A DNA stretch of 64,000 nucleotides, from positions 10,602,001 through 10,666,000 of the forward strand of contig OX442316.1 of the NCBI GenBank assembly GCA_949358305.1, given 5' to 3'. This document shows, piece by piece, positions 22,672 through 34,025 of this stretch. This DNA comes from Strigamia acuminata. Taxonomy: Eukaryota > Arthropoda > Chilopoda > Geophilomorpha > Linotaeniidae. Position numbers and translations under genes: made by a program. The stretch's first letter is position 1, and every line of letters starts with the position of its first letter. The notes under the pieces were generated by a model. That model did not search any database. It saw only the letters and a program-made list of their open reading frames with translations, and had not been told where the DNA came from.

Positions 22672-25414
22672 ATGAGTTGTAGCCCATTAGCTTTGGAAAC
22701 AGTTTGGTTAGATAAACCCAAATTTGACGATGCAGAACGATTCTACCACGAAAGAAGTTATAAGGTGAGATTTGTAACATTTGTGTGAAATTACTGAATA
22801 ACGGTCACCGCAAGTTGGACTCTGACGAAAATGACGGGTCAAACTTGCGGTGGTCGCTCGTTAGAGTCATAATCCGTTTTAAAAATAGTAAGTTGGCTAA
22901 TGTTAAAGTTTTTTGACTTGGCAAAAATAGTAGCGCCATCAGAAACATGCCTAACAAGTTTAATATGATCCATTTTGAACGTTAAATTTCATTTGAAAAA
23001 GATAAAAATTTAAAAGTTTGGTTCAAAAGGCGTTAGTAGGAGTAGTCTTTGTCTGTTTGGCTTATTAAACTTTTATGCAAGCTGCAATGGATGAACTCTT
23101 CCAGTAAAATGGGTGAGCCTAAGTCGGACCTAAAAGAAGACGGACTGAAAGACAGTGTATCCATCCAGAATAAGATGGAGCCTATTATTAATGCTCTACC
23201 AGTCGAGGAGAAGGTTGTGAAGGAGAAGAAGAAGGACGAGAAAGGTGCAAAAGCGGCGGAAAAGAAGGACGGCGCCCCGGACGAAGCCAAAATTGGAGAG
23301 AAGGGCAAAAAGAAGATCAAGGAGGATGACGCGAAGGACAAGGAGAAACAAAATAAGAAGAAACCCAAGGAAGTGAAGAAGGTTAAGGAGGAGAAGGAGA
23401 AAAGTGGCGATGAAAAAAAAGTCGGAGGGGTAGCAGCTGCAGCGCCAGCAAATTCTGTTTCTGTGGACGAGGGCTCGAGCGAGGGAGTTGATGGTAAAAA
23501 GGGAGTTAAAAAAACCAAGAAGACCAAGAACAAGAAGAATTTGCAAGCTGCGGGAGATGAAGGGAGCAGCGAAAGTGCGAATAAGAAGACTGACAAGAAG
23601 GAATCTGGAGGTGAACAAACTCACAAGAAAAAGGCTGATAAGAAAGAGTCAAAGAAGGTAGAATTGAAAATGATTTATTTAGCAATTGCATGATTACATT
23701 TACATGTAATTTTATTTTTATTTTTTATTTTTTATTCTATTTTTAAACACTTTTAGCTTTTTCGAGAAATGCACGCTCTCAGATTTACTGCTTTTGAAAT
23801 CTGTTATTTTCTACACAATGCTGAATTAATCATTCAGGATTTGCATGTTGTGTGCACAAAAATGAACCGCTATTTTTTATTTTTTTATTTTTTTTATTTG
23901 AACGTTTTTTTTTTCTTTCCTTTTTTTTATTTTAGGAATGTTTCTGTCTGATGACGTGATAAAAATGCATGGCATTTAATGCAAGGTTTATTTTTTTATT
24001 TTATTTTAAAAATAAAAATTCGAACTTTGCACAGTTAGACGAAAATGAGTTAAATGCTCATGATTTACTTCCATTTTGATTTTTTTTTTCTTGCACACGT
24101 TAACCAGCACTGCTCAACTGCAAGGAAAAAATGCTTGAAATAACAACATTTATAATAGTTTTTAATTTTAAATAGTGTTTTTACCTCTTATTTTTATTAT
24201 GTTTGTTGGTGTGCCTCACACATACTCGTCTTTATGAGGAAATGGAAGATAATCATCTTTATCAGTTGATGAAACGTGTTTTAGATGTTAATAATGTTAA
24301 TGGTTTTTATAGAAAATGTTAATGGAGAATTTTCCGCTTTAATTTATTGCTTACGTAGGAGGGTGGTGTTGGAGGAGCTGCCGAATCCGAAATATTATCT
24401 CGATTAATGAAATTGGAAAATGACAACAAGAAGATGAAAAGTTGTAAGTATTAATTAAATTCTTATATTTTTAAAAGGTAAATTTCATTTTTGATTTAAT
24501 AAAATGCTTTTTTTGTCTTCTTTTTTAAGTCGCTGATGATATTAAGAAAATTTCAAATAATGTTAATCAGCTTCTTTCACGAATGAGTGCTCTAGAAAAG
24601 GGTGTGAAGGCCCCTGCACATACTTCTGCCAGCCAACCCTCACAAGCTAAAGCTGAAGAGAAGTCGAAGAAGAAGGAGGATGATGATGTCGATTTGTTTG
24701 GGTCTGACGAAGAGGTTTGTTTGTACTTTTTTGAGTAATTTGCAATTATTTCAATATGTTTTTCGTTTCTAGGAATCTGCGGACATGCTTAAAATTAAAG
24801 CCGAGCGGTTGAAGATGTACGAAGACAAAAAAGCCAAAAGTAATGAATGGTTGATATTTAAAAAAAAATTATTAAAATATTTGAAATCTTAGAACCCGGT
24901 GTTATTGCCAAATCTAACATCATTCTTGATGTCAAGCCATGGGATGACGAAACTAATATGAAAACCATGGAAGATAAAGTCCGCCTTGTAGCCTGCGACG
25001 GCCTTTTATGGGGTGCTTGTAAGTAACAACTTTAATTTTACGAGTTTAAGTTGTGCCTCATCTCGATGATTAGACATAATGCGAGTAGTGGACTGAATAC
25101 AATTGTAGATAGTCTTTTAAAATGAGAGAAATGTTAACAACTTTGACGAATAATTTCGAATTTAGTGGTGTTTTATACGTATTTTTCCTGAAATTTCAGC
25201 CAAGCTGGTTCCATTGGCCTATGGAATTCATAAGTTACAAATTAGCTGCGTAATTGAAGACGAAAAAGTCAGTGTTGACTGGTTGCAAGAACAAATTGAA
25301 GCCAATGAGGATTTGGTAAGACAGAAAATGAAATGTTGCAGTTTAAACGTCTCGAATCATCATTTATATTTTTAGGTCCAAAGTGTCGACATTGCAGCCT
25401 TTAATAAAGTTTGA
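22672..25414 (+). CDS. EEF1D: Elongation factor 1-delta (eEF1B-delta) with large Lys/Glu-rich exon
   Basis: Exons 22672-22764, 23082-23657, 24359-24443, 24530-24714, 24773-24839, 24893-25018, 25200-25315 and 25376-25414. The full set gives 428 residues; without exon 2 (576 bases, in frame) it gives 236. The start [20 protein letters not shown] aligns with the delta N-terminus (WFDKFKYDDAE-type). A leucine-zipper-like helix, the acidic [12 protein letters not shown] (CK2 region) and the C-terminal exchange domain ([23 protein letters not shown], ending [11 protein letters not shown]) follow. Known role: guanine nucleotide exchange for eEF1A. Exon 2 is a KEKE-type insert, probably alternatively spliced. 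An AG (ttggcag) lies 8 bases before the ATG, so a 5'UTR intron or spliced leader is possible. Confidence 0.93.
22806..22852. repeat. Intronic inverted repeat
   Basis: CACCGCAAGTT (22806-22816) and AACTTGCGGTG (22842-22852) are exact reverse complements, with partial pairing continuing inward. It lies in the first intron of the eEF1D gene, just before the optional exon. It may be a foldback remnant or a structured RNA element. Confidence 0.5.
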
Positions 25415-26203
25415 AATTGTGTGTGGTAGACTAGACTTAAAATATTTGTTTTTCTTAATTATTACCGAACCAGAGTTTGTTCCAAAATTTTCATGTTATC
25501 ATAACGAGTTCTTTGTGAAATACTTTTTCTTACATAGACGAATAAAATTATCAAATGCCACATTTATTATTATTACATGTATAAATAACTACACTTATCT
25601 TACAAAACATCGTTATTATTATTATTCACAAATATTTGGAGAATATTTTTTTTCTTTTCTTTTTTTTTTGTTTACAATTTTTCTTTTTAAATCTAAATAA
25701 CTTTTTGTTTAAATTTTCTTTTGATCATACTCAACACAAATACTTGAATTTTTAATGCACCTTTGGAATGTGGTCTACGATTAATGTCGGAACGAAAATA
25801 CGGTTTTTATGTACAATGGAAGAGAACAAGCCTAATATACTCCATCAAATGAATGCCGTACAATCTGGGAGAAGAAAAGAAATGATTTTACAGCATACCG
25901 CAACTATGTAACAAAGCGATTACTTTTTATTATATTATAACAAGCACCACAATGTATCTAGAAAACGTTTTTTCAAATTGAAATTTTTCAATTCAATTAC
26001 TTTTAATACCAAATCGACCAGTATTTTGCACAAAAAATGGTCGCAAAATACTAAACAATACTTGTTTAGAGCCACAGAATTTGTGTTGTTCGCTCACAAT
26101 AATTTTTAAAAAATATAAAAAATAAAGAACACAAAATACATAGCAACATAAGTTAATTGCTAACTGCCAGAAAGTTACTTACCTTTAAAACAAAAGTTTT
26201 AAA
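25415..26203. other. Convergent 3' flanks of eEF1D and the THAP/C2H2 gene
   Basis: AT-rich 3'UTR-like sequence. AATAAA-type signals on the plus strand lie near 25540. On the minus strand a TTTATT complement lies near 25927. I see no other gene; the frame at 25383-25700 is a shadow in the 3'UTR. Confidence 0.6.
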
Positions 26204-29200
26204 TTAAGATTCCATATCTGATAAGTCGTTATCAATTTTCTCCGCACTATTGTCAGTTAGTTTGAGATTCGGTTCTTTAAAAGAATTGCTTTTAACTAGA
26301 TCCGCCGAGTCCTTTTTCTGTTTGTCGATCTCTTCGACCACGACATACATGTCCAATTCGTCATTGGTTAGCTCTTTACCGGAAACGCCATTCTGCGATA
26401 AATTTGCATGCTTAGACCGTAGATGAGCATATACATGCACTCTTTTCGAGAAGGCCTCTTTCCTCTTGCATCCATCCACTCCGCACAAGTACCGTACACC
26501 ATCAACGGGGTGATGTTCACGAATGTGCTGGTTGCGGTGTTTGGCAGAACGATTGCCTTTACCACATATATGGCAGGCCCACTTAAGGCACGTGTTATTA
26601 CGCAGGTGATTGGCCAAGTGAACCTCGTAATTGAACACCTGGTTACAACGCTCGCATACAAAAGTGGCTTTAAGCTGCCCGTTTTTGAAGACAACCTAGA
26701 ACAAGACACGAGCAAAAAAAAATACATTTTTACATCGATAATTCAACAAATCAATTTGATTCATTACCTGACACTGATTGCGAATGTTTTCTGGCAAATG
26801 TTTGGCAAAATGGCTGGCTAAATCCCACTGTTCGAAGAATCTCATCCCACATAAACGGCACTGATAATTGCTGCTCATTTGTGGGTGCTGTCTCGCGTGG
26901 TGGTCGTACAGTTCACGTAGCGTTGAAAAAGAGGCTAAAAGTGCGAGCGCGGGATCTTCAGCCACACACACATTGCACAGAAAACTTCGACGTGATGCAT
27001 CGCGTGCCGTCTCGGGGTGCGATGCAAAATGCGCGTCGATTTCTTCCTTCGTGGAGAAATTCTCTTGGCAAATTCCGCATTTGATTGGAATCGAGTTCGT
27101 CTTCTTCGGCGCATCGCTCGGCCGCGACGTGTGCGTGTGTTTCTTGAAGGCTTCCACCGTAAACGACAACCCGCAAACATTACAAGTAACGGAAAATCGC
27201 GAATTATGGCTCGCGTGGTCGCCCATCTCCTTGAAATGCACTTCCAGACTGGCTTGGTCCGGAAAATGTTGGTCGCACAAACCGCAAACAAACTGCTCGC
27301 TGTTGTTGCCGTTATTACTCTCCTTGTCGGCGTTCGAATCCACTTTTTCCTCCGGATCTTTTACTTCCGCTTCTTTTTCCGATCCGTTTTCCTCCGCCTT
27401 CTTCGCCGACCCGGACGACACGTTCTTCTCCACTTGTTTCTTCTTCTCCCCATCGTTAGTTTCTTTTTTCTTCACTTCCACCTTCTTTTTGACCACTTCG
27501 CCCAACACTTTCTTTCTGAGTTCATCGTTTTCCGGCAAAAACGCGTTCAATGGAATCCGTAACTCTCCGTTGTTCGAGTGTCGTGTCTGGTGCTCCAAGT
27601 ACTGAGTTTTATTTGGCAGTTCCTCGCCGCACTCGGAGCACAGATAAACCTCGTGAGTAAGTAGATGGTCGGCCAGCTCCGAGTCCGACGAGAAGCTCGA
27701 GCTGCACACGCCGCACGTCAAATCGCGAGCCTCGTTATTGATCATAGGGTTGTCCTTCCCCGGTAGACACCGATGCTGACGAAGTGCAACCTGAAAACAC
27801 AAATAAATCTTTAATAAAAAAAAAAAAAAAATTAATTCCCAAAAATTAATCATTATACCATGGTAGGAAAATTTCCTCCACATTCGAGGCAAGGATATGA
27901 CGATGCGACATCGGCGACCCCTTCGCCGTTTCCAGTCGCCGGTGGGCAGCTGGGATCCTGTCTGATGGCACGTAGTAATTCTGGTGGCAACGCGTTCATC
28001 CAATCTGGCCACGCAGATTTGCTGTCGCTCGAATTGCCCGTCGTTGATGTTGTCGTCGTGCCTGCGGGCCATAAACTATTATTCGAATTACTGTTCGAAT
28101 TGCTGTTTGAAGCTGCCATAGGAAGAATGTGAGTGAGTAAGTTCATCTCCTCATCCATATCGGATGTCTAAAACAACAAAACGATAAAACAAACGGCGTG
28201 TTAATTCATTATTTCAGAAATTATTCACAAATGTAATCACTTTGCACGCGTCTGACGGATTTATCAAGTAACCCCGGTTCTGCTGATGTCCGTAATTGTG
28301 TTGCATCAAAGCAGATTGATTGTAAAAAGTTGAATCGCACGTCTCGCAGTAAAACAGGCGTTCCGCTTTGGCCATTGTCTGATGCATTTTTCGCACGTGA
28401 CTTTCTAAATTATACCGCTGAATGTATTCTTTGCCACACCTAAAATTAAACCGTAATCATCATAAAAAAAAACCTTTTTTTTACCCTGTAAATAATCAAA
28501 ATAACTACCAAGGACAATAATAGCAGAACTGGGGTTCCCCCATACTATCAAATCGCAAACGTTTGCTGGGACGGAGGTCATCCAAATAGTCGGGGTTATC
28601 ACTTGCTCGACTAGTAATTTCCTAATTAAATATAGAAAAATAATTATTAATGATTGAATGATTGTGAGATCAAATTTTACCAAATTTCCGTCTTACTTGA
28701 ACCTTTTGATGATTTTGCATATGATAAGCTACCGCTTCCTCGTTATAAAAATCCACTTTGCACACTGGACAGGGGATTGGAGTAGAAGGGCCTTTATCTA
28801 CATGAGATAGAAGATGCCTATCACGATCCACTCGAAGCGGAAACATTCGTCCGCAATGAGGACAATAATGGCCAGTTTCTTGTGGATGATACCGCATGTG
28901 ATGTGTAAGATACGATGATTTTGATGTAAAAACACGACCTGAAACAACGAAATTATTTAATTTAAAAATAAAAAAATAAAATTGTTGTTGTGTAAAACGT
29001 ACTGCATATATCACAAGTCCACGTTTCGATGCCGGATGAAGTGGAAGAATTGGAATTTTTATTCGCTCCGGATGAAGATATCGGCCTGTCCATTACCCGC
29101 ACAGGTGCAAAACCCTCACCGTTTGCGTGTGATCGGAAATGTTCTTGTAAAGCTTCTTTCGATGGTAGTTTTTCGTTGCACAAAACGCAACTGTGACTCT

Positions 29201-30658
29201 CGTTTTTAGCCGCAACGGTTGGAGTATTACTGACAGTAGTTTTGTTCTGATTGCCCACTTTTGCAACCGTCGTGGTGACGGTCGAACGTTGACTAGCCTG
29301 AGTTGTTGTTGCTGTTGTGGTTGACGTTGTGCTTCGTGGTACACGTTGACGAGGTGGTTGCACTGCAGGCACGGGCTGAGATGGCAGGGTCTGAATAGAT
29401 GTCTGAGAGATAGCTTGAGGACTCGCAAGTTGACGTTGATCTGGTAAAGTAGAGAGCTGCGTCCTCTGCGTGTGAGATTGAGATCTGGCTTGATGAGCCG
29501 GCATTTGCTGATTCATCACTTGCTGCAAATGATGCTGTTGTTGTTGCTGTTGTTGTTGCTGCGGCTGTTGTTGTTGCGGCGGCTGTTGATGTTGTGGTTG
29601 TGGTTGATGCTGATGTGGTCTCTGCGGTTGTAATGAATGCTGCGAAACTTGATGTTGTTGTTGTTGCTGCTGATGGTGGTGATGATGATGATGTTGTTGA
29701 TGTTGTTGTTGTTGTTGCGGCTGATGGTGGTGATGATGATGAGAAAATTGATTATGATGAGATTGCGAAGTTGGTATCTTCGTAGGTTGTTGTAACGATT
29801 GACTGCTCGAAGGATGAACCATAGACGAAAACGCTGGTGAGGCGTGATGGTGTGCAGGAGGAATGTGCGATGGATGCGCGTGTGTCGGCAAATGGGACGG
29901 AAACGGCGACTGTGAAAATGGAGGATGCGAAACGGGTGTCTGGAATACACATTTTAATTTTTTTTTTTTAAATTATTATTTAAATTTATTTTGAGATAAA
30001 ACTTACAATCGGGCCTAATTCCTGAATGATTTTGTTATGTAGTAAGCTCATGCTATCCTGGTTTGACATGGGCGGCGAATGCATCGGAATATTTTGATGC
30101 ATGTCAAGCTGCTTCATGTACGATTTATTTTCATTGAAACTTTTCTTCTTCATTGAATTTTGGTTCTGAAGTAGTGGATTTAATGGCATCATTCCAACAA
30201 TTTGATTCGAACCGGCCGAAGTCAATCTCCCATCAACTTGATTGTGGTACGACGGTTGGGTTTGCTGTGCAGGAAAAGACGAAAAAAATAATGAAAAAAA
30301 AATTAATTAATCCAAGACACGCCCTAGTTAAAGACCCCATAGTTAGGGCTAAATTAGGCTTAAGTAATGTCAACACTACTCGGAATCTTACCATCTCATC
30401 TTTTTCCTCTTCTTTCTTGTCAATGCATAAAGTGGGTTTCCAATCCACATTTTGAGAAAATGGTGACGGTTTACCCGAGACGAAATGTACGGAACAGACC
30501 CGATCATTGGCGGCGATAGTGGCGGGGTCCTTATGAATAACATCGAGCCAAGCAACCCGCTGAACTGGGTTTTGTGGAATTCGGTAGTACGACAACGAAC
30601 GCTTCAATTTACGTCGATTTCCGCAGAATGGGACGCAACATTTGTCGTCCTTGCCCAT
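26204..30658 (-). CDS. THAP-domain protein with many C2H2 zinc fingers
   Basis: Nine exons: 30658-30392, 30264-30007, 29939-29003, 28938-28697, 28621-28509, 28439-28241, 28167-27859, 27790-26768 and 26695-26204, giving 1,279 residues in one frame. Residues 1 to about 85 are a THAP zinc-binding domain (C-x4-C early in CCVPFCGN, then W, then CSVHF). Next comes a long His/Gln/Pro-rich region with poly-Q and poly-H runs (29560-29760), then about a dozen C2H2 fingers spread over the rest, several of divergent spacing, with a Lys/Glu-rich spacer near 27330-27480. The C-terminus is acidic (DLSDMES). Predicted to be a nuclear DNA-binding regulator. I start at the Met before GKDDKCC because it positions the THAP domain at the N-terminus as in other THAP proteins; an upstream in-frame Met exists at 30775. 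Confidence 0.88.
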
Positions 30659-31152
30659 AATTAATGAACACCATCGGGAAAAACAGATAATTGATTTTTC
30701 TTTCAAAGTGAAGGAAGACAAGCTTCCAATACAGCGGAAGTCGTAAACGCCATTGGCCGCAGCGACATTTGGCATAGCGGCGAAAAGTACAAATAATTTT
30801 TTTTTAAAACCCTAAACGTTTTGGCTATATAAAGATTGTTTTTGTTGTTTGGAAAGAAAAAGTCGAAACACTGAATTAATAATTGACTTATTTATTTATC
30901 CATTATATTATCGGATTACAAAAAATTGAAAAATTAAAATTACATGCTCGATTTACAATAAATATCTCGGGTCTAAAAATGGAGTAACTAAATGAGAATT
31001 ACAATACGAAGCGCCTTTTCTTTGTATTCAACTCGTTTAATTTAAAAGAAAAAAAAATCATTTCGACATCCAACTTGATCGTCATAATTAGAATATTTTT
31101 ACATTTACACAATACGTAACAAGCTTCAGAATATTTAAGTAAAAGAAACATT
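30659..31152. other. Spacer between SERINC 3' end and THAP gene 5' end
   Basis: About 490 bases. It holds the SERINC 3'UTR (a minus-strand AATAAA run near 30885-30895) and the THAP gene promoter. Nothing else is visible. Confidence 0.55.
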
Positions 31153-33512
31153 TTAAGCAAAACTTCGGTCTCTCAGTATGAGAGGCGCTAATAATGTCCA
31201 CGTATACAACACAATGCAAACCCAACTGGATATAATCTTGATCCACAATGATGCCATGTTCTGACTAATATTCTCCAGTGACGAATTCGGACTTAAAAAA
31301 AATAATAATAATAAAAAAAAATAAAAAATAAATAAAAAATTATTTCAACACTAAATTAGGCTTCAAAATCAACTTACTCAAACCAGTTTGTAAGCGTCAT
31401 CATGACATAAAGAGTGGCTAAGCAAAACATAAGATGGAAAAATGACCAACTATACGCCACACCATCTTCCTCGTTATCCCACACTTTATTCGATTCGGCA
31501 TCTCGGGTGTTGCTGGCACCCGTTGCACCTGAAAATAAAGTCGTTTAATTGTATTTCACCATGTTTCACGGAAGAATATTTAATCCTTTATCTGACAAAA
31601 TATTTAAACTTAATAAACCATGGTTAAGTACAAAATACCATACCTTCAGTGTCAATCAACTGTTCAGTGCCTTCAGTAGATTGCACCATAATAGAAAAAG
31701 AAAAAAAGACAAGACTCAAAGGCCGCGCCTTACTAGTCAAAATTGTTTCAAGGTAAAATTGTTAGGAACCCGCTTACTAACAATAATTTTAAATATGCTA
31801 ATATCATTTTAAAATCACCTGATGTCGAATCATCCTTAATGAGCACCTTGTCCGTCAATGTTAGTTTGCCTACTTGACTATTGGTGGCAGTGCGAATGCT
31901 ATAAAATAAAATAAATAAGGTTCTAGATGAATTATTACATTCAGGGCTGCCTAATGGCGTATCCATCCCGTTCCCAGGGGCATAAGACTCGGAAGATCAT
32001 GCCCTGGACCGATTAAACTCGTTTTCATAGAAACATACCTGGAATATAAGACGCAACAAAACCATATGACAAGTCCCACAATGCTGACTGTATCAAAAGC
32101 TGGGGTGCCTTTTGGTGATGGAGATGGAGTTGCGGTCGGACTTATAATTTCATTGAAATCCGGTTTGCATCTACCATCTAATACAATTTAAATAAAACGC
32201 AAATGAAAATGTTAGTTGGATACAATTGTGGCTATTTGAATTCATACTTGTGTGATTGCTCATTGCTGACCAGGTGAGGTACATGGTGTATAAGGTAACG
32301 ACAGAAGCTTGAAGAAGGCCGGATCGAGGCTGAGCTATTGTATTATATTTTATTAATGTTTTATTATATGTTTTATTATGTATTATTAATTTTACCTTCC
32401 TGCACTTTGGGTAAGATGGACAAAACTGAAGCAAAAACGCAAAATATCAAGTTAAAACTGATAAAAAATTTATGTAATCCACATCCACTCGGCTAAATGT
32501 TGGAAAAATAAAAAAATTAAAAAAAATGCCACTGATTTATATTCAAATAAATTACCTGTGTGTAGTAAATATAAAACAAAACAATGCCAGTGATAGCCAA
32601 TGCATAGTTGAGAAATGTGACAAACAACAGCGCCGCATACCATCCTTTAGATTGTGTTTCCTCATATTTTTCCACCCAATTCTCAGCCCATCCGTGGGCA
32701 AAGTCAATTATGAGAATAAGTTGAATTAAAATAAAAAGGAAACCTCCAATCATTCCAAAGTACATCCACACTAAACCAAATAATAATAATAATAATAATT
32801 AATGTTTAAATAATGCTAATTCAACATTATAGATCTAACATTACCATTTCCGAACTCCTGCCCTGGAATGTAAAATGCACCAACGGTTGCAGCGATCAAG
32901 ACTAGAAACTTAATGCCCCAAAATCTGAAATTAAAATGCACGAATAATAAATAGAAATAAATAAAAATAAAATTCTAAACAAACCCGTTCTGAATTCCAG
33001 CTCGAAAATCGTTGGACGATTTGACTCCGATCATAATAAGTGCCATTAAGAAAAAAAACAACGTCATAGCAAAACAGAGGCGATACACGGCCAGATAGCC
33101 AACAACATCTTTACAATTCATAATCTTGACCATCGATTCGTCCTTACAAAACGGAACCTTAAAAAAATACAAATAAATTATTTTTTTTCGTCAGTTGCGA
33201 ATTTTATTCGTATATACCTTCTGCAACGAGTCCTGTAACCCCGGACTTAACATAATACAAGCCGTTATGGTTCCCAGAAGTAACATCACTGCGTACATAA
33301 TGCGCGACGATGTCGAGTTTTTGCATGAGGGACATGCTGCGCAGCATAAACTGCACGCTGCACTTCCACAACAGCACGCCAACTATATAAACAATAGTAA
33401 TTAGCAATCACAAATACCTAATCATGAAATTGTTGTAGGCCTAAACGAATTGTAAACAAACATACGCGCTTATTACCTGAGTTAAGCCACACGCTGCCAA
33501 CGCTGCTCCCAT
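31153..33512 (-). CDS. Serine incorporator (SERINC / TMS family membrane protein)
   Basis: Eleven exons: 33512-33477, 33382-33218, 33157-32985, 32924-32845, 32770-32556, 32492-32396, 32334-32248, 32177-32039, 31898-31819, 31528-31378 and 31291-31153. Phases agree throughout and give 453 residues, typical of SERINC proteins. The N-terminus has the Cys-rich [18 protein letters not shown], followed by about ten hydrophobic segments. Family motifs include [44 protein letters not shown] and near the end [20 protein letters not shown]. Known roles: multipass membrane protein with lipid-scrambling activity; linked to serine-lipid synthesis and, in vertebrates, to antiviral effects. Which of the vertebrate SERINC1-5 it corresponds to is not resolved. 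Confidence 0.96.
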
Positions 33513-34025
33513 TTTGTACCGTTGATGTCTAACCGCTTACAACACCAAACTCCGTGTATTTCAGCTGCTACGATTGATTTTCTTCGAGTAAAAGTGTGTT
33601 TGCGGCACAACCTAAAATAGATGACAACACTCGGGATATTGATGACTGTTGCTGATATGACGTCACATCATGTGATGCCTTTATTGTTCTTTTTTTTTAA
33701 ATCGACCAATTAAAATTGACTCAACTCCGTATTTAATTTTTAATTTTTAATCTTATTTTTTTTTAATACAACTGAATCAACTAAAAAAGTATCAAGCACA
33801 ACACTTGTCTATTGGCAACAAAAAGTAAAAACAAAAAAATATTTTTCCAATCACATTCTGATTTACAGATGTTAATATTTTTGCCACGGAAATTAAAATA
33901 ATTATTCATAGTAAAATAAATGCTTATTCTTCGTTTAAATATTTAATTTACAATCAACTGTTAAAGACTTACACGACACTGCAATACTGCATGAAAATTA
34001 CAAATGAAATGTGGTGCTAAGTGAA
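33513..34025. other. SERINC promoter / ZNF800-like 3' flank
   Basis: About 510 bases. The SERINC-side half carries a GACGTCA (CRE-like) near 33659. The other half is AT-rich 3'UTR of the ZNF800-like gene. No gene is visible. Confidence 0.5.

Noticed and set aside
23033-23596. Long minus-strand frame opposite the eEF1D Lys/Glu-rich exon
   Set aside because: Its Ser/Phe/Leu-rich composition is simply the complement of GAG/AAG-rich coding sequence; it has no family match or gene structure.
26868-27605. Plus-strand frames of 245 and 181 codons opposite the C2H2 gene
   Set aside because: They mirror the minus-strand exon, which has clear C2H2 motifs and phase-matched splice sites.
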